This document shows, in pieces, positions 12,301 through 23,388 of a DNA stretch of 64,000 nucleotides (positions within the stretch are counted from its first letter, which is position 1; every line of letters starts with the position of its first letter). Origin of the DNA: Puccinellia tenuiflora. Lineage: Eukaryota; Streptophyta; Magnoliopsida; Poales; Poaceae. The notes under the pieces were generated by a model. It worked only from the letters and a program-made list of their open reading frames with translations. It was not told the origin of the DNA and did not search any database. Both the position numbers and the translations under genes were made by a program. The stretch is taken from the NCBI GenBank assembly GCA_012064385.1, contig QRDG01000473.1, positions 5,723,066-5,787,065 on the forward strand. The letters run 5' to 3'.

Positions 12301-12650
12301 CATTTGTGGTACTTACTTCACAAAAAAGGGGGTTTCGGGTCTAAATAAAATGTTTCAAAATAACATAAAAAAAATCTTGGAATCTTGCTTTGGCAACATT
12401 GTTGACAATATCAAAACACATGTTTGTGGCTACTATGGTCATCATAGCACGAAGGTAGACATGGATATGCCATGATCTTGGTCATTTCGCTTGAGCCATG
12501 AATCTTCATCCAAGACAAGGTTATCAAATATTATGCAATTGCAAGTTTATATTTTCCCTTCCATACTAGTACACTAAAAAGGTAAACCCCCCTAGTTTTA
12601 CAATTTTTTGATGTTTTATAGATTTATAAGATTTTTTTTCAAAACAGGGG
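12300..12650 (+). repeat. Outlying copy of the 14.9-16.5 kb direct repeat
   Basis: Contains the marker strings ACTTACTTCACAAAAAAGGG, TCTTGGAATCTTGCTTTGGC and ATATCAAAACACATGTTTGT, which recur in the same order at about 15120, 15775 and 16235. It is separated from the main array by 2.2 kb holding an ORF and a MITE. Confidence 0.7.
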
Positions 12651-12690
12651 CCAAACTTGAAAATAATTATATTGCAAGTTCATTAGTTGT

Positions 12691-12778
12691 CCTCGCCTTT
12701 GCCCCACTTCGCACTTTAGAGGCTCGCAAGGCGGCCGAACGGCCGTTTCCATCTGGTCAACTTCGTTTGACCGTTACT
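12691..12778 (+). repeat. Left copy of an 88-bp inverted repeat pair
   Basis: This block matches the reverse complement of 25909-25996 at roughly 80-85 % by eye. Shared runs include CCTCGCCTTTGCCCCACTTC, CTGGTCAAC and TCGTTTGACCGTTACT. The two copies enclose 13.2 kb and could be terminal inverted repeats of a composite element. Confidence 0.6.
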
Positions 12779-12835
12779 TGGCTGAGTTGACGTGTGTGAC
12801 CGGTTGTTGGGAGACTTCTCTGGTTGGGATGTTTA

Positions 12836-12878
12836 GTCCCACCTCGCTAGTTTGGAGAGTGTAGCACCAATTTATAAG
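12836..12878 (+). promoter_or_regulatory. U6/snRNA-type promoter: USE plus TATA at Pol III spacing
   Basis: GTCCCACCTCG (12836-12846) matches the plant upstream sequence element RTCCCACATCG with one change, the same change found in wheat U6 promoters as I remember them. TTTATAAG starts at 12871, leaving 24 bp between the two boxes. That is the Pol III spacing (about 24-26 bp) rather than the Pol II snRNA spacing (about 33-34 bp). The expected start, about 30 bp after the TATA start, is the G at 12901. Confidence 0.65.
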
Positions 12879-12900
12879 CAGTCTGAGCGCTGCCTTCAAT

Positions 12901-13052
12901 GTAAATGTTTAGCTTGGTGCTCTTCTAAAGTCAAATAGACATCTAAGTAATTCTATTTGACCTTAAATGTGGCAACAAGATTAAACATTTATACTTAACT
13001 TGGCTATGTTTACATTTATTAAATCTTGATCGACTTAGAAATAATTCGTTTT
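12901..13052 (+). ncRNA. Candidate Pol III transcript folding into a long hairpin
   Basis: It starts at the predicted G and ends at the first T4 run (13049-13052), about 150 nt. The first 91 nt can fold back on themselves. 12902-12911 pairs with 12982-12991 (10 bp). 12913-12921 pairs with 12971-12979 (one mismatch, one wobble). 12926-12928 pairs with 12963-12965. 12930-12939 pairs perfectly with 12952-12961, leaving a 12-nt loop. It does not match U6, U3 or 7SL starts known to me. It could be an unknown small RNA, a pre-miRNA-like hairpin, or a foldback MITE that happens to sit after a captured promoter. Confidence 0.4.
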
Positions 13053-13349
13053 CTAACTACGTCGTTCCTGCTCTGCATGCCCAATGTAGATCATCATAGA
13101 CATTTATTTTTACTAACACTGAAATTATGATTTGAAACATAAATTGGGAAATCTAAATATTTCATTAGACTAATACAAGAGTACAAAAGTTGTTTTTCTT
13201 TACAAAAGTACTAAAGTACTTATTCGCCGACAGTACTACACTAATCTTCTTCTCCGACAGTACATAATCTAGTACTAATCTAATACTAATCTAGTACTAA
13301 TCTAATCTTCGTCTAATACTAATCTAGTACTAGTATGAAAACCCTAAAC

Positions 13350-14349
13350 CTAGGGCTTCCGCCTCTTCACCGGCGGTGCGTCATCGTCGTTGGAGTCCTC
13401 CTCCTCCTCGTCGCCGCCGTCCGCGTCCTCCTCATCATCACCGTCCGCCTCCTCCTCGTCCTCGTCGTCGTCGCCGACGTGCGCCTCCTCCTCATCCATG
13501 TTCTCATCGACGCCGTCATCCGCCTCCTCCTCCTCCTCCTCGTCGTCGGAGTAGGGGACGGGTAGGGTTGTAAACGGATAGGATAATTTCCGCACCAAAT
13601 CTTGTTCCGAAACCGTTTTAAGTAATCCATATCCGGTTTGAAAAAAATCCGACGGATAAGGATATCCGATTCTGAATTCGACACCGGATACGGTATAGGA
13701 TATGGTATGAAAAATAGCCCCCGAATAGGGATTATCCGAAAATTAAATAGGATTATCCGATGATTTCAATCTGAATAATCCGATTTTTTTACCGAATCAT
13801 CTAACCTAATAGAACATAATTAGTGATTAGTGAGTTGTAAATTTCGTCCATTAAATAAAAATCACTTACATAGTGATTGTTATGACTATGGAGTACAGCT
13901 TTGTTAGGCTATTAGCATATTGAACTATTATTTTTGCTTGTATGGTTCGCCGATGTACTTATACGCGTACATATCCGATTAAATTTTTTCCGTACCGAAT
14001 CCGCTCCGTTTCCGCCCCCGAATCCGTGATATGATATATCCGACCCCAAATCCGCAACCGGTCATTATCCGCTCCGATCCGAATCCGATGAAAAAATATG
14101 GTATAGGATATGGTAACGACAAAATCCGATCCGATCCGATCCGTTTACATCCCTAGGGACGGGGGGCTCCTCCGGCTCCTCCTCCTCCTCCTCGTCCTCC
14201 TCCGACGATGACGACAAGGAGTAGTCGGAGTCTGGGGGGCGTCCTGGCTCACCCTCCCACCAGCCCATGTAGCCCTCCTGGTCTTCGTCGGAGGCGTCGT
14301 CGCTCGGGATGTTCTCATCGCGCCACCAGTCGCTATCGTCGTCCGCCAT
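13350..14349 (-). pseudogene. Acidic small-protein ORF split by a hAT MITE
   Basis: The minus-strand ATG at 14349 opens MADDDSDWWRDENIPSDDAS, continues through Ser/Glu/Asp-rich sequence and is interrupted at 14156 by a 593-bp MITE. Removing the MITE and one 8-bp target copy rejoins the frame exactly (…EEPPVP then YSDDEEEE…) and gives a 132-residue ORF ending in VKRRKP at the TAG 13350-13352. Segments are 14164-14349 and 13350-13562. The protein is extremely acidic, with a short basic tail that could be a nuclear signal. No domain is recognised. It may be a host gene or a passenger ORF of the surrounding repeat. As it stands the reading frame is disrupted. Confidence 0.6.
13563..14155. mobile_element. 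hAT-type MITE, 593 bp, TSD GGGACGGG
   Basis: The left end TAGGGTTGTAAACGGAT and the right end (reverse complement TAGGGATGTAAACGGAT) form terminal inverted repeats. Identical 8-bp copies GGGACGGG flank it (13555-13562 and 14156-14163), the hAT target size. The interior is AT-rich with repeated ATCCGA motifs on both strands and no ORF. It interrupts the minus-strand acidic ORF. Confidence 0.85.
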
Positions 14350-14880
14350 TGCTTCGGTCGGAGAAGGGTGGTTTTTTTTTTGGTTGCCGGCGGTGGGGAA
14401 AGAACTGAGAACTCAAATCGAGTTTTTTAGGCAATGTGAACGTAGGGGTACCGACGGGAACCGCTGGACAATAAATCGGTGCAGAAGTAGAATCGACGGA
14501 AAGATTGCATTTGTCTCACAACGCCTGCGGTTGACAAGACAGGACAGTAGAAGCATCTTGACCATCGTGGCGTCACAAGCCTATCTGTGTGGTATTTTTG
14601 TTTTGAACATTTTTTGTGAAAAGAATCTTTGGGGTATTGATGTTGCAAACTTTCGTGAAGTCCAAATGAGGTCCAAAGCTAGGGTAAACAGCCCATTCCT
14701 AAGCAAGTTTTTTTTTTGACCTTATCAAAATGAACCCAAAAACAATGTGAGCCATTTTGACCATGTTGAACGCGAACTGGCACGATAATTTCATTCATGC
14801 CATGCCAGTTCGCGTCCAGAGCGCGCCGTGGCGCTGTCTTGCCCGCTCTCGACGCGCTCTGGACACGAATTGGACGCAAA
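14350..14880. other. Upstream flank of the acidic ORF; no gene seen
   Basis: No supported ORF. 14770-14860 is GC-rich and contains two near-inverted CGCGTCCAGAGCGCG / GACGCGCTCTGGAC blocks (about 14811-14827 and 14849-14866). These could form a hairpin. Confidence 0.35.
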
Positions 14881-16485
14881 TTGAAGTTTATGATTTTCCC
14901 TTGATACTAGTACACTTAAAAGGAATATTCTCGTAGTTTTTCAATTTTTATGACCTTTTTCTCAATTTATGGGAATTGTTTGTCGTTAAATGCTAGTAAA
15001 GTCATTTAATGAGTGGAATATAGTTCAAAAGCTCAAAAATTCATGATATTCAGGGGTTATGCCTCCCATATGATAGGGTTTGTGTGATAATTGTGAGAGG
15101 TCAATTTACAATATTATTTGTGGTTCCTACTTCACAAAAAAGGGGATTTAGCCACTAAAAAATGGAAATAAAAAATAAAAAATAATCTTGGAATCTTGCT
15201 TTGGCAACATTGTTTACAATATCAAAACACATGTTCGTGACGAGTATGGTCATCATATCACAAAGGTAGACATGGATATGCCACGATCTAGATCATTTGG
15301 CTTGAAAGCCATTAACTTCAGACAAGGTTGTCTATTTTGTGAACACTTCTTTTATTAAATCGTGGTATTGCAAGTTTATGATTTTTTTATCCATACTAGT
15401 ACACTAGAAAGGAAGATTCCCCCTGGTTTTATATTTTTCTGATGTTTTCTCCATTTATTAGAGTTTTTTCAAAACAGGGCCAAAATTGTCTGTTTGACCA
15501 ATCGTAGCTAGTGGTTACGTTTTTGTACTTTTTTCTTTGCAATAGCCTACAATCGTGACATATTACGTTTTTTTGATTTTTATATAATTTTGGGGCCAAA
15601 CTATAACACACTTGTAGTTCAAATTTCTTTATTTCCAGATAAATGCTAGTAAACTCATTTAATGAGTGGAATATAGTTAAAAAGCTCAAAAAAAACATGA
15701 TATTCAGGGGTTATGCCTCCCATATGATAGGGTTTGTGTGATAATTGTGAGAGGTCAATTTACAATCTTATTTGTGGTACCTACTTCACAAAAAAAGGGA
15801 TTTTGCCACTAAAAAATATAAAAAATTAAATTTTCAAAAAATCTTGGAAACCTTGCTTTGACAATCTTGTTTACAATGTCAAAACACATGTTTGTGCCGA
15901 GTATGGTCATCATAGCATAAAGGTAGCCATGGATATGGACTTGACCTTGGTCATTTGGCTTGAAAGCCATGAATCTTCATACAAGGCAAGGTTGTCTAAT
16001 ACTGTGTTATTGCAAGTTTATGGATTTTACTTGATACTGATACTAGTACACTAAAAAGGAAGATTTTTATTGCAAGGTCATCTTTGCTCGATTTATGAGA
16101 TTATTTTTGTCGGTAAATGCTATTAAACTCATTTGTAGTTAAAAAGCTAAAAAAATCCATGATATTCAGGGGTTATGCCTCCCATATGATATCGTTTGTG
16201 TGATAATTGTAAGAGGTAAATTTTAAATCTTATTTGTGGTACCTACTTCACACAAAAAGGGTATTTTGGCACTAAAAATTATAAAAATATAAAATTTCAA
16301 AAAAATCTTGGAAACCTTGCTTTGACAATCTTGTTTACAATGTCAAAACACATGTTTGTGCCGAGTATGGTCATCATAGCACAAAAGTAGACCTTGGTCA
16401 TTTGGCTTGAAGCCATGAATCTTCATACAAGACAAGGTTGTCAAATATTGTGGTACTGCCAGTTCATTACTTTTCCCAACATATA
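14881..16485 (+). repeat. Direct-repeat array, three diverged units
   Basis: Units share an ordered set of markers: CTAGTACACT, GGTTATGCCTCCCATATGAT, TACTTCACA, TCTTGGAA, CAAAACACATGTT and TGGTCATCATA. The GGTTATGCCTCCC marker occurs near 15056, 15708 and 16171, so spacing is 652 and 463 bp. A fourth partial copy is at 12300-12650. No coding content. It may be the subterminal array of a large DNA transposon, but I see no CACTA-type terminus. Confidence 0.65.
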
Positions 16486-16578
16486 ACCAGACAACATAAT
16501 TACTACTAATATTCCTCACTGACTGATTTCTCTAACATAAGTACACATAGGGTTATACATAGGGTGCCCTAAAATGAA

Positions 16579-16772
16579 CTACCACTTGGTCTTGCACTCC
16601 ACATAATTATACTGCGCGGCTCTTGCTTGCTCCGCGGCTCTGGCCAGCTCCGCATTGACCACAAAATCGACCATAGTATGCATGAGCTATCGTTGCTCAA
16701 CAGAATGTCTGGCATGCTCCGTGGCTTGATAATCGGTCCTAGCCCATGCCAAACCTAGGTCAACCACCTGTT
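16579..16772 (-). pseudogene. 3' part of Arg/Gly-rich small ORF (cut by copia insertion)
   Basis: Read on the minus strand from the insertion point, the frame continues the 25294-25471 piece in phase (…DEEEQVVDLGLAWARTDY…). It reaches a TAG at 16687-16689, after which the same frame goes on (MHTMVDFVVNAELARAAEQ… to …CKTKW) and ends at TAG 16579-16581. The mid-ORF TAG is an additional lesion independent of the insertion. The segment is Ala/Glu-rich and looks helical. Function unknown. Confidence 0.5.
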
Positions 16773-16777
16773 CCTCC

Positions 16778-18679
16778 TGTTGGGAATATGCCCTAGAGGC
16801 AATAATAAAATGGTTTATTAAGCATATTCAAGTTTATGATAATGGTTTATTATCCATGCTATAATTGTATTAAATGGAAACATAATACATGTGTGGAATG
16901 TAAACACCCGGAGTCCCTAGTAAGCCTCTACAGGACTAGTTCGTTGATCAAGAGATAGTTAGAGTTTCCTAACTATGGACTTGTTATAGTCACTTGATAA
17001 CGGAGTCATATCATTAGGAGTAATGGTGTGATGGACATGACCCAAATAAAGAGTTGCAATTAATCGTGTCACAAAAGTTTTGTTGTCAACACTTTTAATA
17101 TGCCAAATATAGTTTCCTTAGACCATGAGATTATATCACTCCCGTTCACCGGAGGAATACTTTGTGGACATCAAACGTCACTTCGTAACTGGGTGATTAT
17201 AAAGGTGGCTTTCAGGTATCTCCGATGGTGGGTTGTTGGGTGATATGAATCGAGAGTGGAATTTGTCCCTCCTTGTGACGGAGAAGATATCTCCAGGCCT
17301 TCTCGGTAATATAGCATCAAGAGTCTGCAGACATGTGATTAGGTTGTAATCACCGGGATCCTATATTATGGACGAGTAAAGAGAACTTGCCGGTAACGAG
17401 ATTAAACTAGACATGGGGATGTCAACGATTATATCTCGGGCAAGTAAAATATCGTGAGACAAAGGGAATCGTATATGAGATTAATTGAATCTTCGGCATT
17501 GTGGTTCAATCGAGAAAAGGTTTTCGTTGAGTGTATAGGAATTAATATGGACATCCCGGTCCCGCTATTAATTATTGATATGATCATGTCTATGCATTCT
17601 CGAACCCGTAGGGTCACACACTTAACGTTCCGATGAAATTAGGTTTTGCGATGAATTAAATGATGAAGTGAACGAATGGTGATTCGGAGTCTCGGATGGG
17701 ATCCCGGACATCACGAGGAGTTCCGGAGGAGTCCGGAGAATAAGATTCATATATGGAAAGTGGTTTCCGGAGGTTTCGGAAAAGTTCCGGAAATTATTTA
17801 AAGGGTACCGGAAGGTTCCGGAATGTTCTAGAAGGGTCTAGAAGTGGGGCCATAATTTGTATGGGGCCCACATGGTGCAAAGGGGTGCAGCCACCACCTA
17901 GGTGGGGCGCACCACCTAAGCCCACATGGGCTGGTGCGGCATAGGTAGGAGGGGAGTCCCACTCCTAGTTGGACTAGGAGGTGGGCTCCCACCCCTTTAG
18001 GAAAGGGGCCCAAGGAGGAGTCCTTGTTGGACTCCAACTTGGGGGGCAAGCAAGGAGGGGCCGGCCGGCCCCCTCCCCTTGACCTAGCCGCCACCTATAT
18101 AAAGGAGGGGAGGGGGGGCGCAACACACCCCTTGGAGGCAGCCGCACCCCCTCTCTCTCTCTCTCTCCCATCTAGCCCTAGCCGCACCCCTCCTCTCCCG
18201 GAGGGCTGCCGCCATCCAACCTCCACACCTAGCCGCACCCCCTTGCCCTAGGGGCTGCGCCACCTTGCTCCTCTCCCTCTCCTCTTGCTTGGCTTGGCGA
18301 AGCCCTGCTCGCGGAGACCGTCATCGTCACCGGCACTACCGTCGTGCTGCTGAGATCATCAAGGCCACGTCGTCTCGCTTGCGGGATCAAGGAGTCGACG
18401 TCTTCATCGAGCTGTACGTGTGGACGCCGCGGAGGTGCTGCCCGTTGCTGCACTTCACCGGATTGGATCTCGAGGATAATACATCTCCTCGCGACTAGAC
18501 GAGTCTAGTTGCGGGGATCGACTAGCCAACCCCTGCACCGACAAAACGCGTTTGTTGATCTTCGAGGGTAAGAGATTGGATCTCATCTTCGCTATCTTCA
18601 TCTCGTAGATCTAGATCCTTGGGGTTTATTCCGCTTTGCCGCGTAGAAAATTTTTGTTTTCCATGCTGCGACCCCATCA
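16778..18679 (+). repeat. 5' LTR of copia element (1902 bp)
   Basis: TGTTGG...CCCATCA. A TATA box TATATAAAG lies at 18096-18104. It differs from the 3' LTR only by two substitutions near 18126 and 18148, one G in a homopolymer and one CT in a dinucleotide run. Confidence 0.95.
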
Positions 18680-18680
18680 G

Positions 18681-18692
18681 TGGTATCAGAGC
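18681..18692 (+). other. Primer binding site (initiator Met tRNA type)
   Basis: TGGTATCAGAGC directly follows the 5' LTR. It is complementary to the 3' end of plant initiator methionine tRNA, the standard copia primer. Confidence 0.9.
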
Positions 18693-19941
18693 GATGATCT
18701 ACGTAGGTGTTGATGCGATTAGAACACAAGGAGTTGTGGGCGTTGATATTTTATGTTGCTACCTTCTCGCGTGCACTTTGCATCTTTGCGGTATTGTGAG
18801 ATTGAAGCGGCCCGGACCAACCTTACTCGTCCACGCACGAGAGACCGGTTCCACGACTGACATGCAACTTGTTTTGCATAAGTGGCTGGCGGGTGTCTGT
18901 TTCTCTTGCTTTAGTGAGGATGCAATTTTCAATGGAAGGCCTTTCAAAAGGATGAGTAAATAAGCAACTATTATATCACCGTTGTGGTTTTTGCGTAGAT
19001 TAGAACGGTTCTAACTCGTTGACCCAAGCCACGTAAAATTTGCATAAACAAAGTAGAGGCGTCTAACTTGTTTTTGCAGAGGGGGTCAAGTGATGTGATA
19101 TGGCCAATGTGATTTGTGATAATGTATGCAATGATCATGTTTGTAATATTTCGCGACTTGCATGTCGACGAGTACGGCAACCGGCAGGAGCCATATGGTT
19201 GTCTATTATTTTATGTGACCTGCGTGTCAATGAAATCACCATGTAATTTGCTTTACTTTATTGCTAAGAGTAGCATTAGTTGTAGTTGCAATAGTTGGTG
19301 GACAACCATGGTGATGGCGCCAAGATGATGGAGATCATGCCGGAGATGGAGATCTTGCCGGTGCTTTGAAGATGGAGATCTAAGAGCATATGAAGAAAGG
19401 CCATATCATATCACAATTATGAATTGCATGTGATGTTAATCCCTTTTATGCACCTTATTGTTATGCTTAGATGTGATCGCGACGGTAGCATGATAAGGTG
19501 ATCTCTCATGTTAATATCAAGATAATTAAGTGTTCTCCCCTAGTATGCGCCGTTGCGAAAGTTCGTCGTTTCGAAGCATCACGTGATGATCGGGTGTGAT
19601 AGATTCAACGTTCACATACAACGGGTGCAAGCCAGTTTGCACAAGCGGAAATACTACGGTTGTCTTGACGAGCCTAGCATGTACAGACATGGCCTCGGGA
19701 ACACGGAACCGAAAGGTTAAACACGAGTCATATAAATGATATGATCAACACTGAGTTGTTCACCATTGAAACTACATCATCTCACGTGATGATCGGTGGT
19801 GGTGTAGTGGATTTGGATCGTGTGTCACTAATCAACCGGAGAGATGTTGAGTTTAGTGGGAGTTCGTTAATTTGATTAATTTGAACTAAAATTATCATAA
19901 ACAAGTGTCCTAAAGATGTCTTTGCAAAATCATTGTAGATC

Positions 19942-20571
19942 ATGGCCGACTACAGTAGTATGTTTCTTGCTGAGGAGCTGCGTCTTGATGGGTCAAACTT
20001 CATCGAGTGGTACGAACGTCTTAGAGAAGTCCTATCAACCAATGATCAGCTCTACGTGTTACATGAACCCTTAGAAGAAAAACCCGATGCTTCTGCGAGT
20101 TACAACAAACGTATGGATTGGCTCAGCCGGAGTAAGACTCACATTCAAGTCAATTGGTTGATGAGTGTCTTCATGAATTCAGACCTATCCAAACAATTCA
20201 AGAACTTGAGTGCCATTGAGACTGTCACTAAGCTAAAGGAAATGTTCATAGCACAAGTGAGAATTGCAAGGTTTGAAGGTCTGGGTGTGTTTCTTTCAAC
20301 TAAGATGGAAGAAAATGATCGCTTAGAGGATCATCTGAAGAAAATGTATAGGATATATCACACTCTGATGGATGCTTGGGATATGGAGATGAGTGACGAA
20401 TTCGCGATAGATGGGTTGTTGCATTCGCTTCATCCCAAATTCAAGAATTGTGTCAGAGACTATGTGAAGGAAAGAGATTCGATCACTTATCCGGAACTGA
20501 TGTCTCGACTTCGTCAGATCGAAAGGAATCCCGTAGCAGGCGGAGAAGCCAATGCAGAAGGTATATTTTGA
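19942..20571 (+). CDS. Copia gag-like protein (UBN2-type), 209 aa
   Basis: Structural Gag packages the element RNA in virus-like particles in the cytoplasm. The ORF starts MADYSSMFLAEELRLDGSNF and continues with WYERLREVLSTNDQLYVL and a helical body (LKKMYRIYHTLMDAWDMEMS, DGLLHSLHPKFKN, YPELMSRLRQIER). This matches the N-terminal half of copia Gag proteins. It ends at TGA 20569-20571 before any CCHC zinc knuckle, so it is shorter than full Gag. The ATG sits about 1.26 kb after the LTR, following a long leader. No pol follows. The ORF is uninterrupted in a very young element, so it may be functional for packaging in trans. Confidence 0.75.
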   Translation: MADYSSMFLAEELRLDGSNFIEWYERLREVLSTNDQLYVLHEPLEEKPDASASYNKRMDWLSRSKTHIQVNWLMSVFMNSDLSKQFKNLSAIETVTKLKEMFIAQVRIARFEGLGVFLSTKMEENDRLEDHLKKMYRIYHTLMDAWDMEMSDEFAIDGLLHSLHPKFKNCVRDYVKERDSITYPELMSRLRQIERNPVAGGEANAEGIF

Positions 20572-23374
20572 TATACTAGTTATAAATGTTTAAATGTCCC
20601 ATTTACACTTATGGTGAGCTAAGTATTTGATACTTGTGCTGTTTTATGAAAACAGGGCCTGCCGTTTGAGAAGTGCATGGAGGGACTGAGTGGATCTCGC
20701 GGGAAGATGGCAATCAAGGAGTTGATGCTGGCGTCATTTCACTTCTACATTTATCGTTTTAAATTAGAGGATTTGAATAAGTTTTGTAATCGAATTAAGT
20801 GTGATCTTAAATTAGTGTGTCTCGGTTTGTGAGACGGTCATTCATGTTAAAGACAAGTGGTTGTTCTATTTTCATGAGTAATCCTTTTTTGGAGATCACG
20901 TTTCGATTATGAGATTATTGTCCTTTGCTAGATTTAAACGATAATTAGTTAAACACTTATAAAAATAAAGACATGCTAAAATATCCAATACTTAATGATG
21001 AGAATTGTTTTAATTGTACTATTAGTGCTGAAGAGCATGTTGATGCGCATCACTAAGTAGTGTGATTAAAAATGCCATTTTCTGAAAATGCCATGAGTTG
21101 CTGAAAATAAACACAAGTGTTGGTTGTATTTTTCAGTAAATAAAAAGACATCATTATTTTATCATGGATGAGTGAATAGGAGTATTTATTCATGTCATGA
21201 TGAGATTCTGGAAGTAGAGGATACTAAGTTAACAAGATAATTGAGTCTTTTCGATTTGATCAAAAGAGACAAAATATTTGAGTTATTGTTTAGTATGGTG
21301 ACTTGTGACAAGTGTTATCACAAATTACAATGTTTAGAGATTATTCAAAAGGTGTTTTGATAAACCTAAAGAATTGTAATCACATTATATTTGATATTAT
21401 GTGGTCATAAAAAGAAGGGTCTTAGGTTTTAAGGTTTCATTAGTATCATTTAGATTTATTTTGATAACACTCTGTTTTAAATAAAGGATCTATTTAATGA
21501 TTTGCATTTCGCATATGAGTTATGTGAAATAGTGGTTTCAATAATTATGAGATAATTAAAAACCAAAGCAAATAAAGTTTTGTAGAATGTTCATATGAGA
21601 TTATGAATAGAGATTCCACAATGTGAGACTAAAAGGAACAAACCAATGTGTTTGGTTATGTTGTGTATTTTAGTGGCTTTATCGTGAAATTGTTTCATGG
21701 ATAAAAGAATTGTTGGAATGAATTTAGAAAGATTAAACCTTGCATGTTTATGTATCAAGTGGCACATATGAAAAGTGCTATGTTGGTTAAAACTTGACAC
21801 ATAAAAGGTTTTGATGATGGTGATCATTGAATTCTGGTTTAGCTTGTCTAAAGAGAAGTAGGATTCAAGAATATGAATTTTGTCAAACAGTTGCAAAATA
21901 ATATTCATGATTTACTTGTCGTGTTTGAGAAACAAGACATACCCACAAAACTACAAAAGAAGAAATAGAAATTTTAAATACGAAAGTGACTAAGAGTCAT
22001 TCTACTTTAAGTTTAAATCATAAAGTAATCGTTACTTGATTTTGTGAAAAGAATGTTTCACATATTTATTTGGCAAAAGAGTTTGCGTGGAATAAATAAA
22101 ACTTAAAGCTAGCAAAGTGCTGGTGTTTCGTATATGAGTTCTCGAATCTTAAGGGTTAAGAGTTTTGGAGGAGTCCAAAGTGTCGAGAAAGTGCGTAAGA
22201 AACTGAGTGAGATCTAATTAAGATATGTGGTGACATATATTAAGTTAGAGCAGAAATTAATTTCCATAATCAAAATATGTGGTGACATATGTTTGAGTGG
22301 GAGCTAATTAATCATTGTCAAATATAAAGATAACATATTTCTGAGTGGGAGCCAGAGTGGCTTCACAATTTAATATGTGTATGAGGTATATTTGAGTGGG
22401 AGTTTACAACATAGTGTTTTTGAATGAAATGGAGATTTCATAAATGTTGTAAATGGTGACATGGACCAATGCATAACTTATGAAGTTAGTTTGAACGTCA
22501 AATATTCATGCAGATGAATGTATCTATGGAGGATAGATAAGTTTGATAAACATTAAAGTCAGATGTTTAACCTAGATATTTTGAAGGAGTTCAAAATGAA
22601 ACAAGAGAAGAATGGTTCATCTCATTGTGGCATATAGGTGAAGCATTGAGTTGGAGAACTCAGTACAAAATTGATGGTTGGAGGATATGTTGGAATTCAA
22701 TATGAATTGTTCATAGATCTCAACATATAAGAACCATATGTTTGTATATGACGGTATATGACCCAAGTTCTTAATTGTAAGAACATGTTGAATGAGGAGT
22801 CATTTTTCATGAAATAGAGATAAATTTAGAAAATGGTAGACTTGGTTGAAGTCATAAAGCCGGACTAAATTGGAGATCTTATAGAGTCAAAGCAGCGCAG
22901 CGAAAGCATGATCAGAAATATCAAAGTGACAAGGATCACTGTTGATTTGTTAAGTCAACAACATATAGGAGTATATGATTAATTCAAGGATTGAAATGAG
23001 ATATAATTTTTTTGGTTTGAGAAAGTTGTTTCAAGATTGAGTGAGTTCCAGATGCATGTGTTATGAGAAAGTCCAATTGACTAATCATACATATGGGCAT
23101 GAAAGGATATGATTATCTCACTCTATAACCAAACATATTATATGCATTATATGATAATGGTTTTATCATGGGATGATAGGAAGTTTATCATATGATGATA
23201 AAGTAATGTCAATTTAGGTGACAGTTACAATTTTGCAAAGGACATAAAAAGCTGTAAAGTACAGAGCACGGACAGAACCTCTTCCACAAGTAAACATGAT
23301 CAGCACTGAGACTTCATGAGTAAGACTCCATGGGTGTTGGATCGAGGAAATGTAAACTAGATTATTGACTCTAG
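20572..23374 (+). other. Non-coding interior of the copia element (pol missing)
   Basis: About 2.8 kb of AT-rich sequence without a convincing ORF. Short phrases recur (ATATGTGGTGACATAT near 22225-22292, GAGTGGGAG near 22295-22400). I find no integrase, RT or RNase H motif on either strand. It may be an ancient eroded pol or unrelated filler that preserves element length. Confidence 0.7.
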
Positions 23375-23375
23375 T

Positions 23376-23388
23376 GCAAGTGGGAGAC
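23376..23388 (+). other. Polypurine tract of copia element
   Basis: GCAAGTGGGAGAC immediately precedes the 3' LTR start TGTTGG. Confidence 0.75.

Noticed and set aside
13338..13352. Telomere-like CCCTAAACCTAGGG
   Set aside because: A single degenerate unit overlapping the end of an ORF; no array.
17454..18498. Short ORFs inside copia LTRs
   Set aside because: They repeat identically in both LTRs and are non-coding LTR sequence.
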